Origin: a virus
Virus record (IMG/VR): IMGVR_UViG_3300028920_000035
Span: 62,001-126,000 of that record
DNA: 64,000 nt
Strand: one strand, 5' to 3'
Each line of letters begins with the position of its first letter. Position 1 is the stretch's first letter. The position numbers and the translations under genes are program-made. Shown piece after piece: positions 43,664 through 51,514 of this stretch. The notes beneath the pieces were generated by a model, which saw nothing but the letters and a program-made list of their open reading frames with translations, made no database searches and had not been told where the DNA came from.

Positions 43664-44841
43664 TGCCCGGAGACGACGACCTACTAGAGCGGTACAAGCC
43701 ACAGGACATCCAGTCCACGGCAGACCCTGACCCCGAGCTGCTGCTCGACGGTCGGGCTGCCATCATGGGCGATCAAGAGACCCGCCGCTCTTTGTGCGAG
43801 GGGCGGGAGACTGGACAGGCCCGCACCGATTTACGGGACAACCTGGCCCTCCAGCTCGCCTCCCATTGGCATGGTGAGGTCGGCCTAGACTCGTGCATCG
43901 AGGTCGCGACATACCTCGTGGATGAGTACCTGACGCTCGGGGAGGGCATTTTCCTGATCAACCGCGCCACGGGCAAGGTCGAGGCTCAACTCAGCGAAGA
44001 CGACCTTTACAAGCCGAACCCCGTCCCGCGCGAAGATGGCACGCTCGCCCAGCCTCTGGCCCGCATTCGGCCCAACATCCTGTCCAACCTCGCCGTTTGG
44101 GTGGGGGACCGCGAGCGCGAGTCCCGCATCTTGGCAGAACTCTCCCGTCGGGCCAACCTCACGCCCCTGTTGGAGCAGGAGGGCGACCAACGGCTCCAGG
44201 TCGCCTCCAGACGCGGCCGGGCCCAGATAGTGGCCGAGGTAGCCCAGAACTCTCCCGCACGGCTTTTGGGCTCGTTGAGTGGCCCCCTGGGGGCCTTCAC
44301 GCGCCGCTTTCCGGTAATCAACACTTTGCCGGACCACACAGAGTATCTGGTGGAGGTCACGGGAGAGACTCTGGCTCGTACGCGTCAGGGCGTCCAAGAC
44401 CCACTCACGACCAACTTGGCCTACTCGCCCTCCACTCAACTGCGATCCTCTCTACCGGCCAACTGGCTGAGACAAGTGCTCAAACTGTTCGCCGAAACAG
44501 CTCACCGGCAATCTCCGCCGGGTGCTATCCCCTTGAGCCAGCTGACTCGCCAAGATCTGGCTGATGCGGATCTCTGGATTGTGGACCCCAACCTGATGCA
44601 GGCGTTCCGGGAACTCGACCCCAAGCTCATCCTCATCCCCATTCCGGGGGCGCCTCCGCTTGGCATCGAGCCAGGGGAGACCGGGTGGCTTCAGGTGCCG
44701 AACGCTTTCACGGCCGCGAGTCGCGAGATGTTTGATCGGTGGCAGGTTGAAGCTGGGCTTCAGGTAACCCTTTGGTACAATCCAGACTTTATCAACCTGC
44801 TGGAGATCTCCGACATCCCCCAGCAGGCACAGGTGATCTGA
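43663..44841 (+). CDS. Hypothetical protein (392 aa) coupled to the Ycf46-like ATPase
   Basis: The start is ATG 43663 in TGATG overlap with the ATPase stop. It has an acidic N-terminus, a helical middle ('RESRILAELSRRANLTPLLEQ', 'RRGRAQIVAEVAQ') and a C-terminal alpha/beta part ('LWIVDPNLMQAF', 'KLILIPIPGAPPLG', 'QVTLWYNPDFINLLEI'). No motif of a known family was recognised. The tight coupling suggests a partner or substrate of the ATPase. Confidence 0.6.
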   Translation: MPGDDDLLERYKPQDIQSTADPDPELLLDGRAAIMGDQETRRSLCEGRETGQARTDLRDNLALQLASHWHGEVGLDSCIEVATYLVDEYLTLGEGIFLINRATGKVEAQLSEDDLYKPNPVPREDGTLAQPLARIRPNILSNLAVWVGDRERESRILAELSRRANLTPLLEQEGDQRLQVASRRGRAQIVAEVAQNSPARLLGSLSGPLGAFTRRFPVINTLPDHTEYLVEVTGETLARTRQGVQDPLTTNLAYSPSTQLRSSLPANWLRQVLKLFAETAHRQSPPGAIPLSQLTRQDLADADLWIVDPNLMQAFRELDPKLILIPIPGAPPLGIEPGETGWLQVPNAFTAASREMFDRWQVEAGLQVTLWYNPDFINLLEISDIPQQAQVI

Positions 44842-45131
44842 TGCAAGGAACCCAAGAAGCTGTTGATTTCCTCCAGAATTTCGCCAAGGCGATGCAAGTG
44901 CCCTACATCGAGGGTCACCTTACGTCCAAGAAGTCTGAAGCCACCTGTACCCGCAACTACTCGACCCTGGAACGGACCTTGGCGGCCGTGAAAGCTGAGC
45001 GCCTGAAGCAGCTCTGGTACCACGAACCAACTCGGTCCGTGGTCATGGGGACCATGAGCAACAACCGGTACAGCATCCTGTACACTGAATTTCGAGCCAA
45101 GATCAGCCTGATTCGGAAGGTTTTTAGCTAA
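44841..45131 (+). CDS. Small protein, paralogue of the next gene (96 aa)
   Basis: I chose ATG 44841 (TGATG overlap) over an upstream in-frame ATG. The motif 'ERTLAAVKAERLKQLWYHEPT' with 'VVMGTMSN' is repeated in the following protein as 'ERSLAVVQHGGVRGMWFHVPT' with 'LVVSMVN'. The shared strand-helix layout suggests a recent tandem duplication. Function is unknown. Confidence 0.6.
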   Translation: MQGTQEAVDFLQNFAKAMQVPYIEGHLTSKKSEATCTRNYSTLERTLAAVKAERLKQLWYHEPTRSVVMGTMSNNRYSILYTEFRAKISLIRKVFS

Positions 45132-45523
45132 TGGCCGACCTCTTCATCCGCCTAGCTCGCACGCTGTCTAACGAGGCCCAGGTGGGGTATGCTGAAGACA
45201 ACGAGTACGCTGATGATGACGAGGGCGCGGCGACGGTGGGGTCCAGCTTCGAGCGGAGTCTCGCTGTCGTCCAGCACGGTGGGGTCCGAGGCATGTGGTT
45301 TCACGTCCCAACCCAGCGGCTTGTCGTCAGCATGGTCAACTTCATTGGGGAAGGACCTGAGTTACGTGTCCTCTCCCGCGTGGCGTTTACTCCCCAGGAG
45401 ATGGTGGACAACTACTACAAGATCAGGGACGCCTTAGGTGTTCGCTTGGAAATGCCTTGGGGCAATGAGGTCCGGGCGGAGTTGCTCACCGAAGCAAAAG
45501 GAGTGCTCAGTGCCAAGTCATGA
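45131..45523 (+). CDS. Small protein, paralogue of the previous gene (130 aa)
   Basis: It overlaps the previous stop by one base (TAATG). An acidic insert near 20-32 ('EDNEYADDDEGAA') precedes the shared core 'ERSLAVV...W-x-H-x-PT'. A C-terminal helical part follows. No known family. The next gene starts inside its 3' end. Confidence 0.6.
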   Translation: MADLFIRLARTLSNEAQVGYAEDNEYADDDEGAATVGSSFERSLAVVQHGGVRGMWFHVPTQRLVVSMVNFIGEGPELRVLSRVAFTPQEMVDNYYKIRDALGVRLEMPWGNEVRAELLTEAKGVLSAKS

Positions 45524-45908
45524 AGAGGCACAAGCTATCGTCGAGACCCAAAACCACATCATCCTGGTGCGCAATCTGCTCAACTTCGCGGCCATGGAGC
45601 TGTTGCGGCGGGGGGAGGTCCACGACCAGAGCAAGCTGGTCGAACCCGAGCTTTCGACGTTCATCGAGTACACACCACGCCTGAAGGGGATGACCTACCA
45701 GAGCGCCGAGTATCAGCAGTGCCTGGCCGAGATGACACCCGCGCTCGAACACCATTACGCTAACAACCGACACCACCCTCAACATTTTGAGGATGGTGTG
45801 GACGGGATGAATGTCCTCGACCTTCTGGAGATGTTCCTCGATTGGTACGCCTCGACCAAGCGACACGATGACGGCCGCCCGTTCGACGAGGGACTGGTGA
45901 AGAGGTAA
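45510..45908 (+). CDS. DUF5662-like (HD-type) protein
   Basis: I chose GTG 45510, preceded by AAGGAG, which gives 132 residues and a 14-base overlap with the previous gene. The pattern 'HDQSKLVEPEL', 'YQSAEYQQCL', 'HHYANNRHHPQHF', 'MNVLDLLEMFLDWYAS' is that of DUF5662 phage proteins, helical and histidine-rich like HD phosphohydrolases. Conserved His/Asp residues suggest a metal site; the substrate is unknown. Confidence 0.75.
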   Translation: MPSHEEAQAIVETQNHIILVRNLLNFAAMELLRRGEVHDQSKLVEPELSTFIEYTPRLKGMTYQSAEYQQCLAEMTPALEHHYANNRHHPQHFEDGVDGMNVLDLLEMFLDWYASTKRHDDGRPFDEGLVKR

Positions 45909-45915
45909 GTCTGGT

Positions 45916-46113
45916 ATGGCAGGTTGCTACTCGTTCGTCGTTTGCTCCAAGACGCCCGTGGGCATCGAGAAGCCCATGGTGCTCCTGGACGAGGGCGTGC
46001 AGGTGTTCACGGCCTTCGTTGATGACCTTGAAGAGTTCAAAAAGCGGCTGGAATCGGAAGGGGTCGAGATCCGCAATGTGAACTGTCTCGACGGTTTGGG
46101 GTCCCGAACTTAG
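45916..46113 (+). CDS. Small hypothetical protein (65 aa)
   Basis: The start is ATG 45916, seven bases after the previous stop. It is a compact alpha/beta protein with three cysteines ('MAGCYSFVVCSK', 'NCLDG') and a helix 'LEEFKKRLESEG'. No family was recognised. Confidence 0.5.
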   Translation: MAGCYSFVVCSKTPVGIEKPMVLLDEGVQVFTAFVDDLEEFKKRLESEGVEIRNVNCLDGLGSRT

Positions 46114-46122
46114 GGAAACATC

Positions 46123-46383
46123 ATGTCCAAGCTCGCCAAGCTCGCATCCTTCATGCAGGTGCCCAAGAGCATCCCGGTAGCCGTCTGTGCCAAAGGTGTT
46201 GTCTTACCTGTCGGTAGGTACTTGATTTTTGACGACAGCGTCATGCCGGTTACTCGTGAAGTAGCAACCGTTGATAACGGGAAGGTCATGGTGGATAAGG
46301 TTGTTTCTGATGGATTTCATAAGTGGCGAGTTCGAACCATACGGTATGGGGAGCTTGAGGTGTCGTTTAGAGATCAGGATTGA
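46123..46383 (+). CDS. Small hypothetical protein (86 aa)
   Basis: The start is ATG 46123. Predicted beta-rich after a short helix; no known motif. It is the last plus-strand gene of this operon, and its 3' end overlaps the convergent transglycosylase gene by 17 bases. Confidence 0.5.
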   Translation: MSKLAKLASFMQVPKSIPVAVCAKGVVLPVGRYLIFDDSVMPVTREVATVDNGKVMVDKVVSDGFHKWRVRTIRYGELEVSFRDQD

Positions 46384-48196
46384 AGTCCGCGGGGGCGATG
46401 AGCATCTGAAGGTGCTCGGGCATCGCTCCGCTGGCGACCATGTTCTGCATGAGGCGCTCGGTCTGAGCCATCCCGCCCTGGTCAGGGGGTACGGCTTTCA
46501 CGGGGGCGGGGAGGATGTGGGCCAGATAGAATGCCTCTTCGAGAGTGAGGAAGCTAGGGGACTTGTCGAACCTCCGCTTCGAGCCCGCGGCGATGCCGTA
46601 AGTCTCGGGCCCGAACTCGATGACGTTCAGGTACAACTCCAGGATTTCACGCTTGGAAAGGCACCCCTCCAGCATCCAGGCTAGGAGGACCTCCCGCGCC
46701 TTGCGCTGGATGGTCTGATGGCGGGTCAGCCACAGGTTTCGCACGAGCTGCATGGTGATAGTCGAGCCCCCACGAACGATGGAGTCAGCCTCGACGTTCT
46801 GCTTAAGCGAGTTGTTGATGGCCAAGAGATGAACCCCTTTGTGGTGAAGGAAGCCGGGGTCTTCGAGTGCAATGAACACGTCGGGGACATGGGGAGGGAG
46901 AAGCCCTAGCGGAGTCCACCCCTTCGTGCCAGGGCCCGTCTCCCGAAGGTAGCGATCCGCCCCATTGGCCTTGTAGACGCTTTGCTTGAAGGAGCGCTTG
47001 AGGTTAGCAATGAGAGCGTGATCACACCGCAGCTTGCAATCCTGTTCGATCTTGAGCTGGGGCGACATCGTCACTGTCGCGGTGAGGTGGCCTGAGACCG
47101 CGTTGCCCAAGGAGTAGTCCGCCAAGTCCCCCGATACCGGTCCTGGGAGGTTTCGGAGCCAGCCCGCACAAGGGGCAGTGGCACTGAGCTGCCCATCCTG
47201 AACTTGTACGTGGATGGCCTCATCATCGCCAATCTGAATGCTGATGCCGGCTTGCCGCCACCGATTGGGGTCCGCTAGTACCTTGACGTGGTTGATGTCG
47301 GCCGCCAGTACCTTGACGTGGTTGATGTCGGCCGCCGTCAAGACCGTACCCGCTCGGTTGACCCTCCGCGTTTTGAAAAGAGGGTGGTTGGTCCGAACAG
47401 TGCGGGCCCAAATTTGGTATCCGCTGGTGTCAGGGTTGCCATTGTCGATGACGCTGAGACGAAGGTCATCGAATGCCCACAGGGGTCCTTGTTTCATGGG
47501 TTCAGGTAGGGAACTCTCCACCTGAACCGACTCAGCTCGTAGCATGAGGCGCTCGGTTTGAGAGCTCAGCGCTTCGTCAATGTCGAGAACGGGCACCGAG
47601 ATGTGTTCGAGCACGACCCGGCTGGGTTCGAAATACAGGAGCTTGCTCCAGCGCTCAGGAAGCTTGAGCCGATTAGGGTCAATTCGCGTGACAGCACGTT
47701 CGACCTTGATGGCCCGCTCCTTTTGGTCATAGCTCCCCCGCCTCAAGGTGACCTCACCCTTCGGGTGGGTGACTCGGGCCGCATTGAAAGTCACCGCGTC
47801 GGCGGTCACATCGAGGTCGGAGCTGTGGAAGGTGAGACTTCCCCGACGCACCGTTGCGTCGAGGTCATATGCCTCAATACTCAGCCCGCGTTGTGCCCCG
47901 CCCGGTGTAGAGCTGGGTTTGGTAAGCGTCAGATCGATCTTACCACCTTGGATTGTAACCTTCTTGTCGGCACTGACGTGCACGTACTTCAGGGTCGCGG
48001 TCAACCCAGGTCGTTCGACGACAACACCTTCACACTCGACGGAGCGGTCCCAGGAGACGTTGAGCTGCTCGATGCTCTTCACTTCTGGGTACTCTTGCAG
48101 CACGTAGTGACGTGCCAACGGATTGACCGCAGCTATTGCAACAACCGTAAAGGCCACCAGGATGGTGGCCACCAAGATCAGCTTGAGTCTACTCAT
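46367..48196 (-). CDS. Membrane-anchored peptidoglycan glycosyltransferase (GT51)
   Basis: The start is placed at ATG 48196; the frame is open further upstream but runs into the divergent gene. The protein has 609 residues. One N-terminal span (about 5-24) anchors it in the inner membrane. Residues 40-390 are a beta-rich domain resembling AsmA-type regions. The GT51 domain follows, with 'ALEDPGFLHHKG' (catalytic E445), 'GGSTITMQL' (476-484) and 'KREILELYLN' (515-524). GT51 enzymes polymerise lipid II into glycan strands; no transpeptidase domain is present. Myxococcal genomes carry similar stand-alone enzymes, so host origin is likely. Why a phage builds wall is unclear. Confidence 0.85.
   Translation of the reverse strand: MSRLKLILVATILVAFTVVAIAAVNPLARHYVLQEYPEVKSIEQLNVSWDRSVECEGVVVERPGLTATLKYVHVSADKKVTIQGGKIDLTLTKPSSTPGGAQRGLSIEAYDLDATVRRGSLTFHSSDLDVTADAVTFNAARVTHPKGEVTLRRGSYDQKERAIKVERAVTRIDPNRLKLPERWSKLLYFEPSRVVLEHISVPVLDIDEALSSQTERLMLRAESVQVESSLPEPMKQGPLWAFDDLRLSVIDNGNPDTSGYQIWARTVRTNHPLFKTRRVNRAGTVLTAADINHVKVLAADINHVKVLADPNRWRQAGISIQIGDDEAIHVQVQDGQLSATAPCAGWLRNLPGPVSGDLADYSLGNAVSGHLTATVTMSPQLKIEQDCKLRCDHALIANLKRSFKQSVYKANGADRYLRETGPGTKGWTPLGLLPPHVPDVFIALEDPGFLHHKGVHLLAINNSLKQNVEADSIVRGGSTITMQLVRNLWLTRHQTIQRKAREVLLAWMLEGCLSKREILELYLNVIEFGPETYGIAAGSKRRFDKSPSFLTLEEAFYLAHILPAPVKAVPPDQGGMAQTERLMQNMVASGAMPEHLQMLIAPADFNPDL
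47277..47336 (-). repeat. 30-base perfect tandem duplication inside the GT51 gene
   Basis: Two identical 30-base units (47277-47306 and 47307-47336) repeat 'AADINHVKVL' twice in the periplasmic domain (residues about 288-307). Perfect identity suggests a recent slippage event. Confidence 0.9.
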
Positions 48197-48205
48197 GCTT
48201 ACATC

Positions 48206-48213
48206 CCTATACT
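48206..48213. promoter_or_regulatory. Symmetric TATA element between divergent genes
   Basis: CCTATACT on the plus strand reads as TATACT, 10 bases before ATG 48224. On the minus strand the same bases read TATAGG, 9 bases before ATG 48196. One element could serve as the -10 hexamer in both directions, as described for bidirectional bacterial promoters. The gap is only 27 bases. Confidence 0.5.
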
Positions 48214-48223
48214 GGAAAGACCA

Positions 48224-48643
48224 ATGCCCAACTTCATAGCAGTAGAACTGAAGGATGGCGAACACCCCTTACCCATTGTGGGGGAGTTCACCCACCTGGC
48301 CCACCGAAAAGGGGTCATCTTCAGAGAGACCGAAACCCTTGGGGTCATGACCCTTGGGTCGAGGCGATTCCTGCGTTGTCGGACGGATTGCTACCGCCTC
48401 GAAGAGCTGGCCGCCGAAATGGTGACCACTGGAGGAAGAGCCATGGTCATACCCAAAGGTTCAGGAGGTTACACGATTCTCTTGCCCGGTGGTAGAACTG
48501 GGTCCGTCCCAGGGACTACCATGCAGGCCGTACCCCTTCCCGCTCAGCGGGTACAGTACCGAGGGCCAAAACTCAAGTTCTGGGAGCGGCAGTTCCCAAG
48601 CCCCCGTGAGCCTCTCAATCGTGGGCCGCAAGAAGAAAAATAA
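48224..48643 (+). CDS. Hypothetical protein (139 aa)
   Basis: I chose ATG 48224, the first start after the divergent promoter; the longer frame to 47558 is antisense to the GT51 gene. The product begins 'MPNFIAVELKDGEHPLP', is beta-rich in the middle and basic/Pro-rich at the end. No family was recognised. Confidence 0.5.
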   Translation: MPNFIAVELKDGEHPLPIVGEFTHLAHRKGVIFRETETLGVMTLGSRRFLRCRTDCYRLEELAAEMVTTGGRAMVIPKGSGGYTILLPGGRTGSVPGTTMQAVPLPAQRVQYRGPKLKFWERQFPSPREPLNRGPQEEK

Positions 48644-48662
48644 CATGACCGGTCACAAGGCC

Positions 48663-48668
48663 GGTGTA
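48663..48668 (+). promoter_or_regulatory. GGTGTA promoter box before clpX
   Basis: GGTGTAAAG begins 15 bases before ATG 48678. With TGTAAA as -10, seven bases remain before ATG, implying a leaderless message. No convincing ribosome site is seen. Confidence 0.65.
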
Positions 48669-48677
48669 AAGTGAATC

Positions 48678-49940
48678 ATGCCTGATAAACGTTGCAGTTT
48701 CTGCGGGCGACCCGCAAACGAGGTCAAAAGTTTGATCGCAGCGGCTGACGACGGCCCCTTCATCTGCGACCGGTGTATTGGCCGGGCCGGCCAGAGGATC
48801 GCTCAGTCCAGCAAGACTGAGGGTGACGGTGAGGGGCGCAAGCCGCTGCCCTCACCTCGGGAGCTGAAAGCCCATCTCGACGACTACGTGATTTCCCAGG
48901 AGACAGCCAAGATCGTGCTGTCGTCGGCCTTCTACAAACACTATCTGCGGCGCGAGGCCACACGAAGGGGGGCCCTACCGGGGGCCAGCGAGGCCGAGCC
49001 TGAGAAGTCCAACGTCGTCTTGGCGGGGCCGAGCGGCTGTGGCAAGACCCAGTGTGCACGGGCCATTGCTAAGAAGCTGGGAGTCCCATTCTACGTGGGC
49101 GACGCAACTACCTTGACCCAGGCGGGGTATGTCGGGGCGGATGTTGAGTCACTTCTTCAGGGGCTGATCGCAGAGGCCGGTAACGACGTTGAGAAAGCCC
49201 AGTGGGGCATCATCTTCCTCGACGAGGGTGACAAACTCGCCCGTAAGTCGGGGCGGGGGTCCACGGGCTACCGAGACGTGACAGGGGAGGGCGTCCAGCA
49301 GGCGCTACTTAAGCTCGTCGAGGGGTCGAAGGTGAACGTCCCTCGCGGCATGGCTCGGATGATCTCGACCAACCAGGAGTCGGACATGATCGACACAACC
49401 AACATCCTGTTCGTCTTCGCGGGTTCATTTGCAGGCATCGAGGAAATTGTTGGCCAGCGGCTCAACAAGAATACCGGAGTGGGGTTCGGCAAGGACAGTA
49501 AGCGCGACTTCACGTCGCGCGAGGTCTACGAGAACATCACGGACGAGGACATTTTGGAGTTCGGGATCATCCCCGAGCTGGCGGGTCGCCTGCCCGTAGT
49601 GACCAGTGTGTTGCCGCTCACACAGGACGAGATGTACCGGATCCTGACCGAGACCAAGGACGCCTTGGTCAAGCAATTCCGTTTCCAGTTCCGTCTGGAT
49701 CGAATCGACCTCCAGTTTGAAGAAGCCGCGCTGCGGGAGATTGCCAAGCAGGCGTGTGATAGTCCCAAGGGCGCCCGCGCGTTGCGGGGTATCGTCGAAA
49801 AAGCCCTGGCCCCCTACGTTTTCGCGTTTGCGGGCCCTAACTCGGAAGCAAGCCGCATTGTCGTGACCGAAGCTCTCATCAAGGGCGAGGGTGAGGCCCT
49901 CGTCACACGACGCGCGCATGCTGTGGCTGCACAGGCGTAG
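48678..49940 (+). CDS. clpX: ClpX ATP-dependent unfoldase
   Basis: The protein has 420 residues, the normal ClpX length. The N-terminal zinc domain 'CSFCGRP...CDRC' (6-31) is complete. The AAA+ core shows Walker A 'GPSGCGKT' (117-124), pore loop 'AGYVGAD', Walker B 'IIFLDEGDK' and a sensor-2 helix '[10 protein letters not shown]'. The ClpP-docking loop region reads '[10 protein letters not shown]', like the IGF loop of bacterial ClpX. ClpX unfolds tagged proteins and feeds them to ClpP. No clpP is in the window, so it may use host ClpP or act alone as a remodeller. Confidence 0.93.
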   Translation: MPDKRCSFCGRPANEVKSLIAAADDGPFICDRCIGRAGQRIAQSSKTEGDGEGRKPLPSPRELKAHLDDYVISQETAKIVLSSAFYKHYLRREATRRGALPGASEAEPEKSNVVLAGPSGCGKTQCARAIAKKLGVPFYVGDATTLTQAGYVGADVESLLQGLIAEAGNDVEKAQWGIIFLDEGDKLARKSGRGSTGYRDVTGEGVQQALLKLVEGSKVNVPRGMARMISTNQESDMIDTTNILFVFAGSFAGIEEIVGQRLNKNTGVGFGKDSKRDFTSREVYENITDEDILEFGIIPELAGRLPVVTSVLPLTQDEMYRILTETKDALVKQFRFQFRLDRIDLQFEEAALREIAKQACDSPKGARALRGIVEKALAPYVFAFAGPNSEASRIVVTEALIKGEGEALVTRRAHAVAAQA

Positions 49941-49945
49941 ACCCA

Positions 49946-50131
49946 ATGATCGGAGCGAGTGCGGGTCCTTACTACGCCCGACTCAGACTTGGCCGTCTGA
50001 GGATTCATTGGATTTTCCCGTGGGGCTGGGTGTATAACTGGCGATCCTATCTTTGGGAGTATACCCCTGACGACGGAACGTGGTTCGTACGCGTCGTGGG
50101 CGTGGAGATCAGCTGGGTTCGTCGCGAGTAG
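49946..50131 (+). CDS. Small Trp-rich hypothetical protein (61 aa)
   Basis: The start is ATG 49946, five bases after the clpX stop. Strongly aromatic ('HWIFPWGWVYNWRSYLWEY'), Arg-rich N-terminus. It might be a membrane-interface peptide. A GGTGTATAA sequence inside it (50029-50037) could be a promoter for the next gene or coincidental. Confidence 0.45.
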   Translation: MIGASAGPYYARLRLGRLRIHWIFPWGWVYNWRSYLWEYTPDDGTWFVRVVGVEISWVRRE

Positions 50132-50156
50132 TCTTTTTGTGGGACGTGCCCCAGTG

Positions 50157-50921
50157 ATGACCGTCGCAAGCCGTGTAGCCACCCGCTGGAAAGCCGCCAA
50201 CGTTGTCCCCTTTAGGGGCCGTCCCAGAGGTCCTCAGGTGGCCATTGGAAGCCGCAAGTACGTTTTGAGCGACTACTGGCCCATGGGAACGGCTGGTGAC
50301 GGTGAGGCTCCCGCAGCAGGAGCCCGGGTCATCGACGTGGGGGGCGACAAGTTCCGCTGGTTGTGGGCCTATGACACTGACAAGCAGGTTCTCGCCATGT
50401 GGCGCTACACAGACGGGGATGAGAAGCACTACGAGAACGCCCACCGTGCGGCTCAGCACATTCACAAGCTGGAGAAGCGAGGGCAGCTCAATCGTGTCAC
50501 CAATGCCGAGTTTCGGATAATCGAGCGCGAGATGAGCCGTCGCTATGAGGATGTCATCAAAACGCTTCGGGAACACGCCCGGTCTCTCGGCGGCGATTGG
50601 CAGGAGCAGGTCAACGCCATCGCCCGTGATTTCTTCGACCACAAGGTCCGCCCCCTCATCGAGCGAGCCCTGAGTGACGCCGCCCGTGGTGCCGTCCCGA
50701 TGGGGTTCAGGTTCAATGAGCGTATACCCCAGAGCCGTGATCAGCAGATTCGGGCTCACATCGTCAGTCAGATGGTCCACCAGCGGTTCAACGAGCGCTT
50801 GATCGAGGACACGATGCGCACCCAAGGGCTCGATCCCGAGATGAGAGGGGTGGATAACCAAGCTGCCTACTGGGCAGTGAGCGAGCTCAGACAAGATGTG
50901 TACGAAGAGTACCTACGGTGA
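50157..50921 (+). CDS. Hypothetical protein with N-terminal VASRVATRW tag
   Basis: I chose ATG 50157 ('MTVASRVATRWK') over GTG 50139, because it puts the tag at the same distance from the start as in the two other tagged proteins. The protein has 254 residues. After a Pro/Arg linker comes a beta segment ('KFRWLWAYDTDKQVLAMWRY') and a long helical part (about 95-254) rich in Arg/Glu. No family was recognised. It overlaps the next gene by four bases. Confidence 0.65.
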   Translation: MTVASRVATRWKAANVVPFRGRPRGPQVAIGSRKYVLSDYWPMGTAGDGEAPAAGARVIDVGGDKFRWLWAYDTDKQVLAMWRYTDGDEKHYENAHRAAQHIHKLEKRGQLNRVTNAEFRIIEREMSRRYEDVIKTLREHARSLGGDWQEQVNAIARDFFDHKVRPLIERALSDAARGAVPMGFRFNERIPQSRDQQIRAHIVSQMVHQRFNERLIEDTMRTQGLDPEMRGVDNQAAYWAVSELRQDVYEEYLR

Positions 50922-51487
50922 ACACCACCTGGCCGATGCGGGATGTGGACATCAGGGAGCACCTCCACACGTTTCTCGCCCACTACTTCCAAGGTGATTC
51001 AACAGTTATAGACGAGTTGGGTATCTGCCAGGGCCAGGTCAGGGTGGACGTAGCTGTCGTGAACGAAAGTCTGCACGGCTTCGAGATCAAGGCCGCTGCC
51101 GATACGTTGACGAGGTTAGATCGACAGATCGCCTACTATAGTCGCGTGCTGGACTACGCCTATCTTGTAGCCACTCCGAACCATTTGGCGGTAGCGCGGG
51201 ACAAGACCCCCCTTTGGTGGGGTATCTACGAGGCTCGCATTCGGGGAGGCCAGCTGGAGCTACTCAGGCGTTGGGAGGCACACCCCAACCCTCACTTGGA
51301 TGTCCGAGCCCTGGCCGAATTGCTCTGGCATCACGACGTGCTGGGGATGCTGCAACAGCGGGGGGCCTGTCGAGGGGTCAGGGGTAAGCCTCGAAGATTT
51401 GCCTGGGATCGTCTATGCGAGGTCTACGAGGTAAACGAGATCAGGAACGCCGTCAGAGCAAGACTTAAGGAAAGGGCATCCGCTTGA
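50918..51487 (+). CDS. sce7726-family PD-(D/E)XK nuclease-like protein
   Basis: The start is GTG 50918, overlapping the previous stop. The protein has 189 residues. 'MRDVDIREHL', 'VRVDVAVVNESLHGFEIKA' and 'RQIAYYSRVLDYAYLVATP' match the sce7726 family, which carries the PD-(D/E)XK fold: here D44 and E56-x-K58. The family is named from Sorangium cellulosum. A DNA-cutting role is likely but its target is unknown. Confidence 0.8.
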   Translation: MNTTWPMRDVDIREHLHTFLAHYFQGDSTVIDELGICQGQVRVDVAVVNESLHGFEIKAAADTLTRLDRQIAYYSRVLDYAYLVATPNHLAVARDKTPLWWGIYEARIRGGQLELLRRWEAHPNPHLDVRALAELLWHHDVLGMLQQRGACRGVRGKPRRFAWDRLCEVYEVNEIRNAVRARLKERASA

Positions 51488-51498
51488 CCCTTGGGATC

Positions 51499-51504
51499 GG
51501 TGTA
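51499..51504 (+). promoter_or_regulatory. GGTGTA promoter box before the DUF1848 gene
   Basis: GGTGTATAAC begins 16 bases before ATG 51515. No ribosome site lies between the box and ATG, supporting a leaderless message. Confidence 0.65.
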
Positions 51505-51514
51505 TAACCATAAC

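Noticed and set aside
47558-48223. Plus-strand extension upstream of the 139-residue gene at 48224
   Set aside because: It is antisense to the well-supported GT51 gene, and the promoter-like element at 48206 lies downstream of it.
50029-50037. GGTGTATAA inside the 61-residue gene
   Set aside because: It encodes part of an aromatic stretch and lies about 128 bases from the next start; it could be a promoter but the support is too weak to call.
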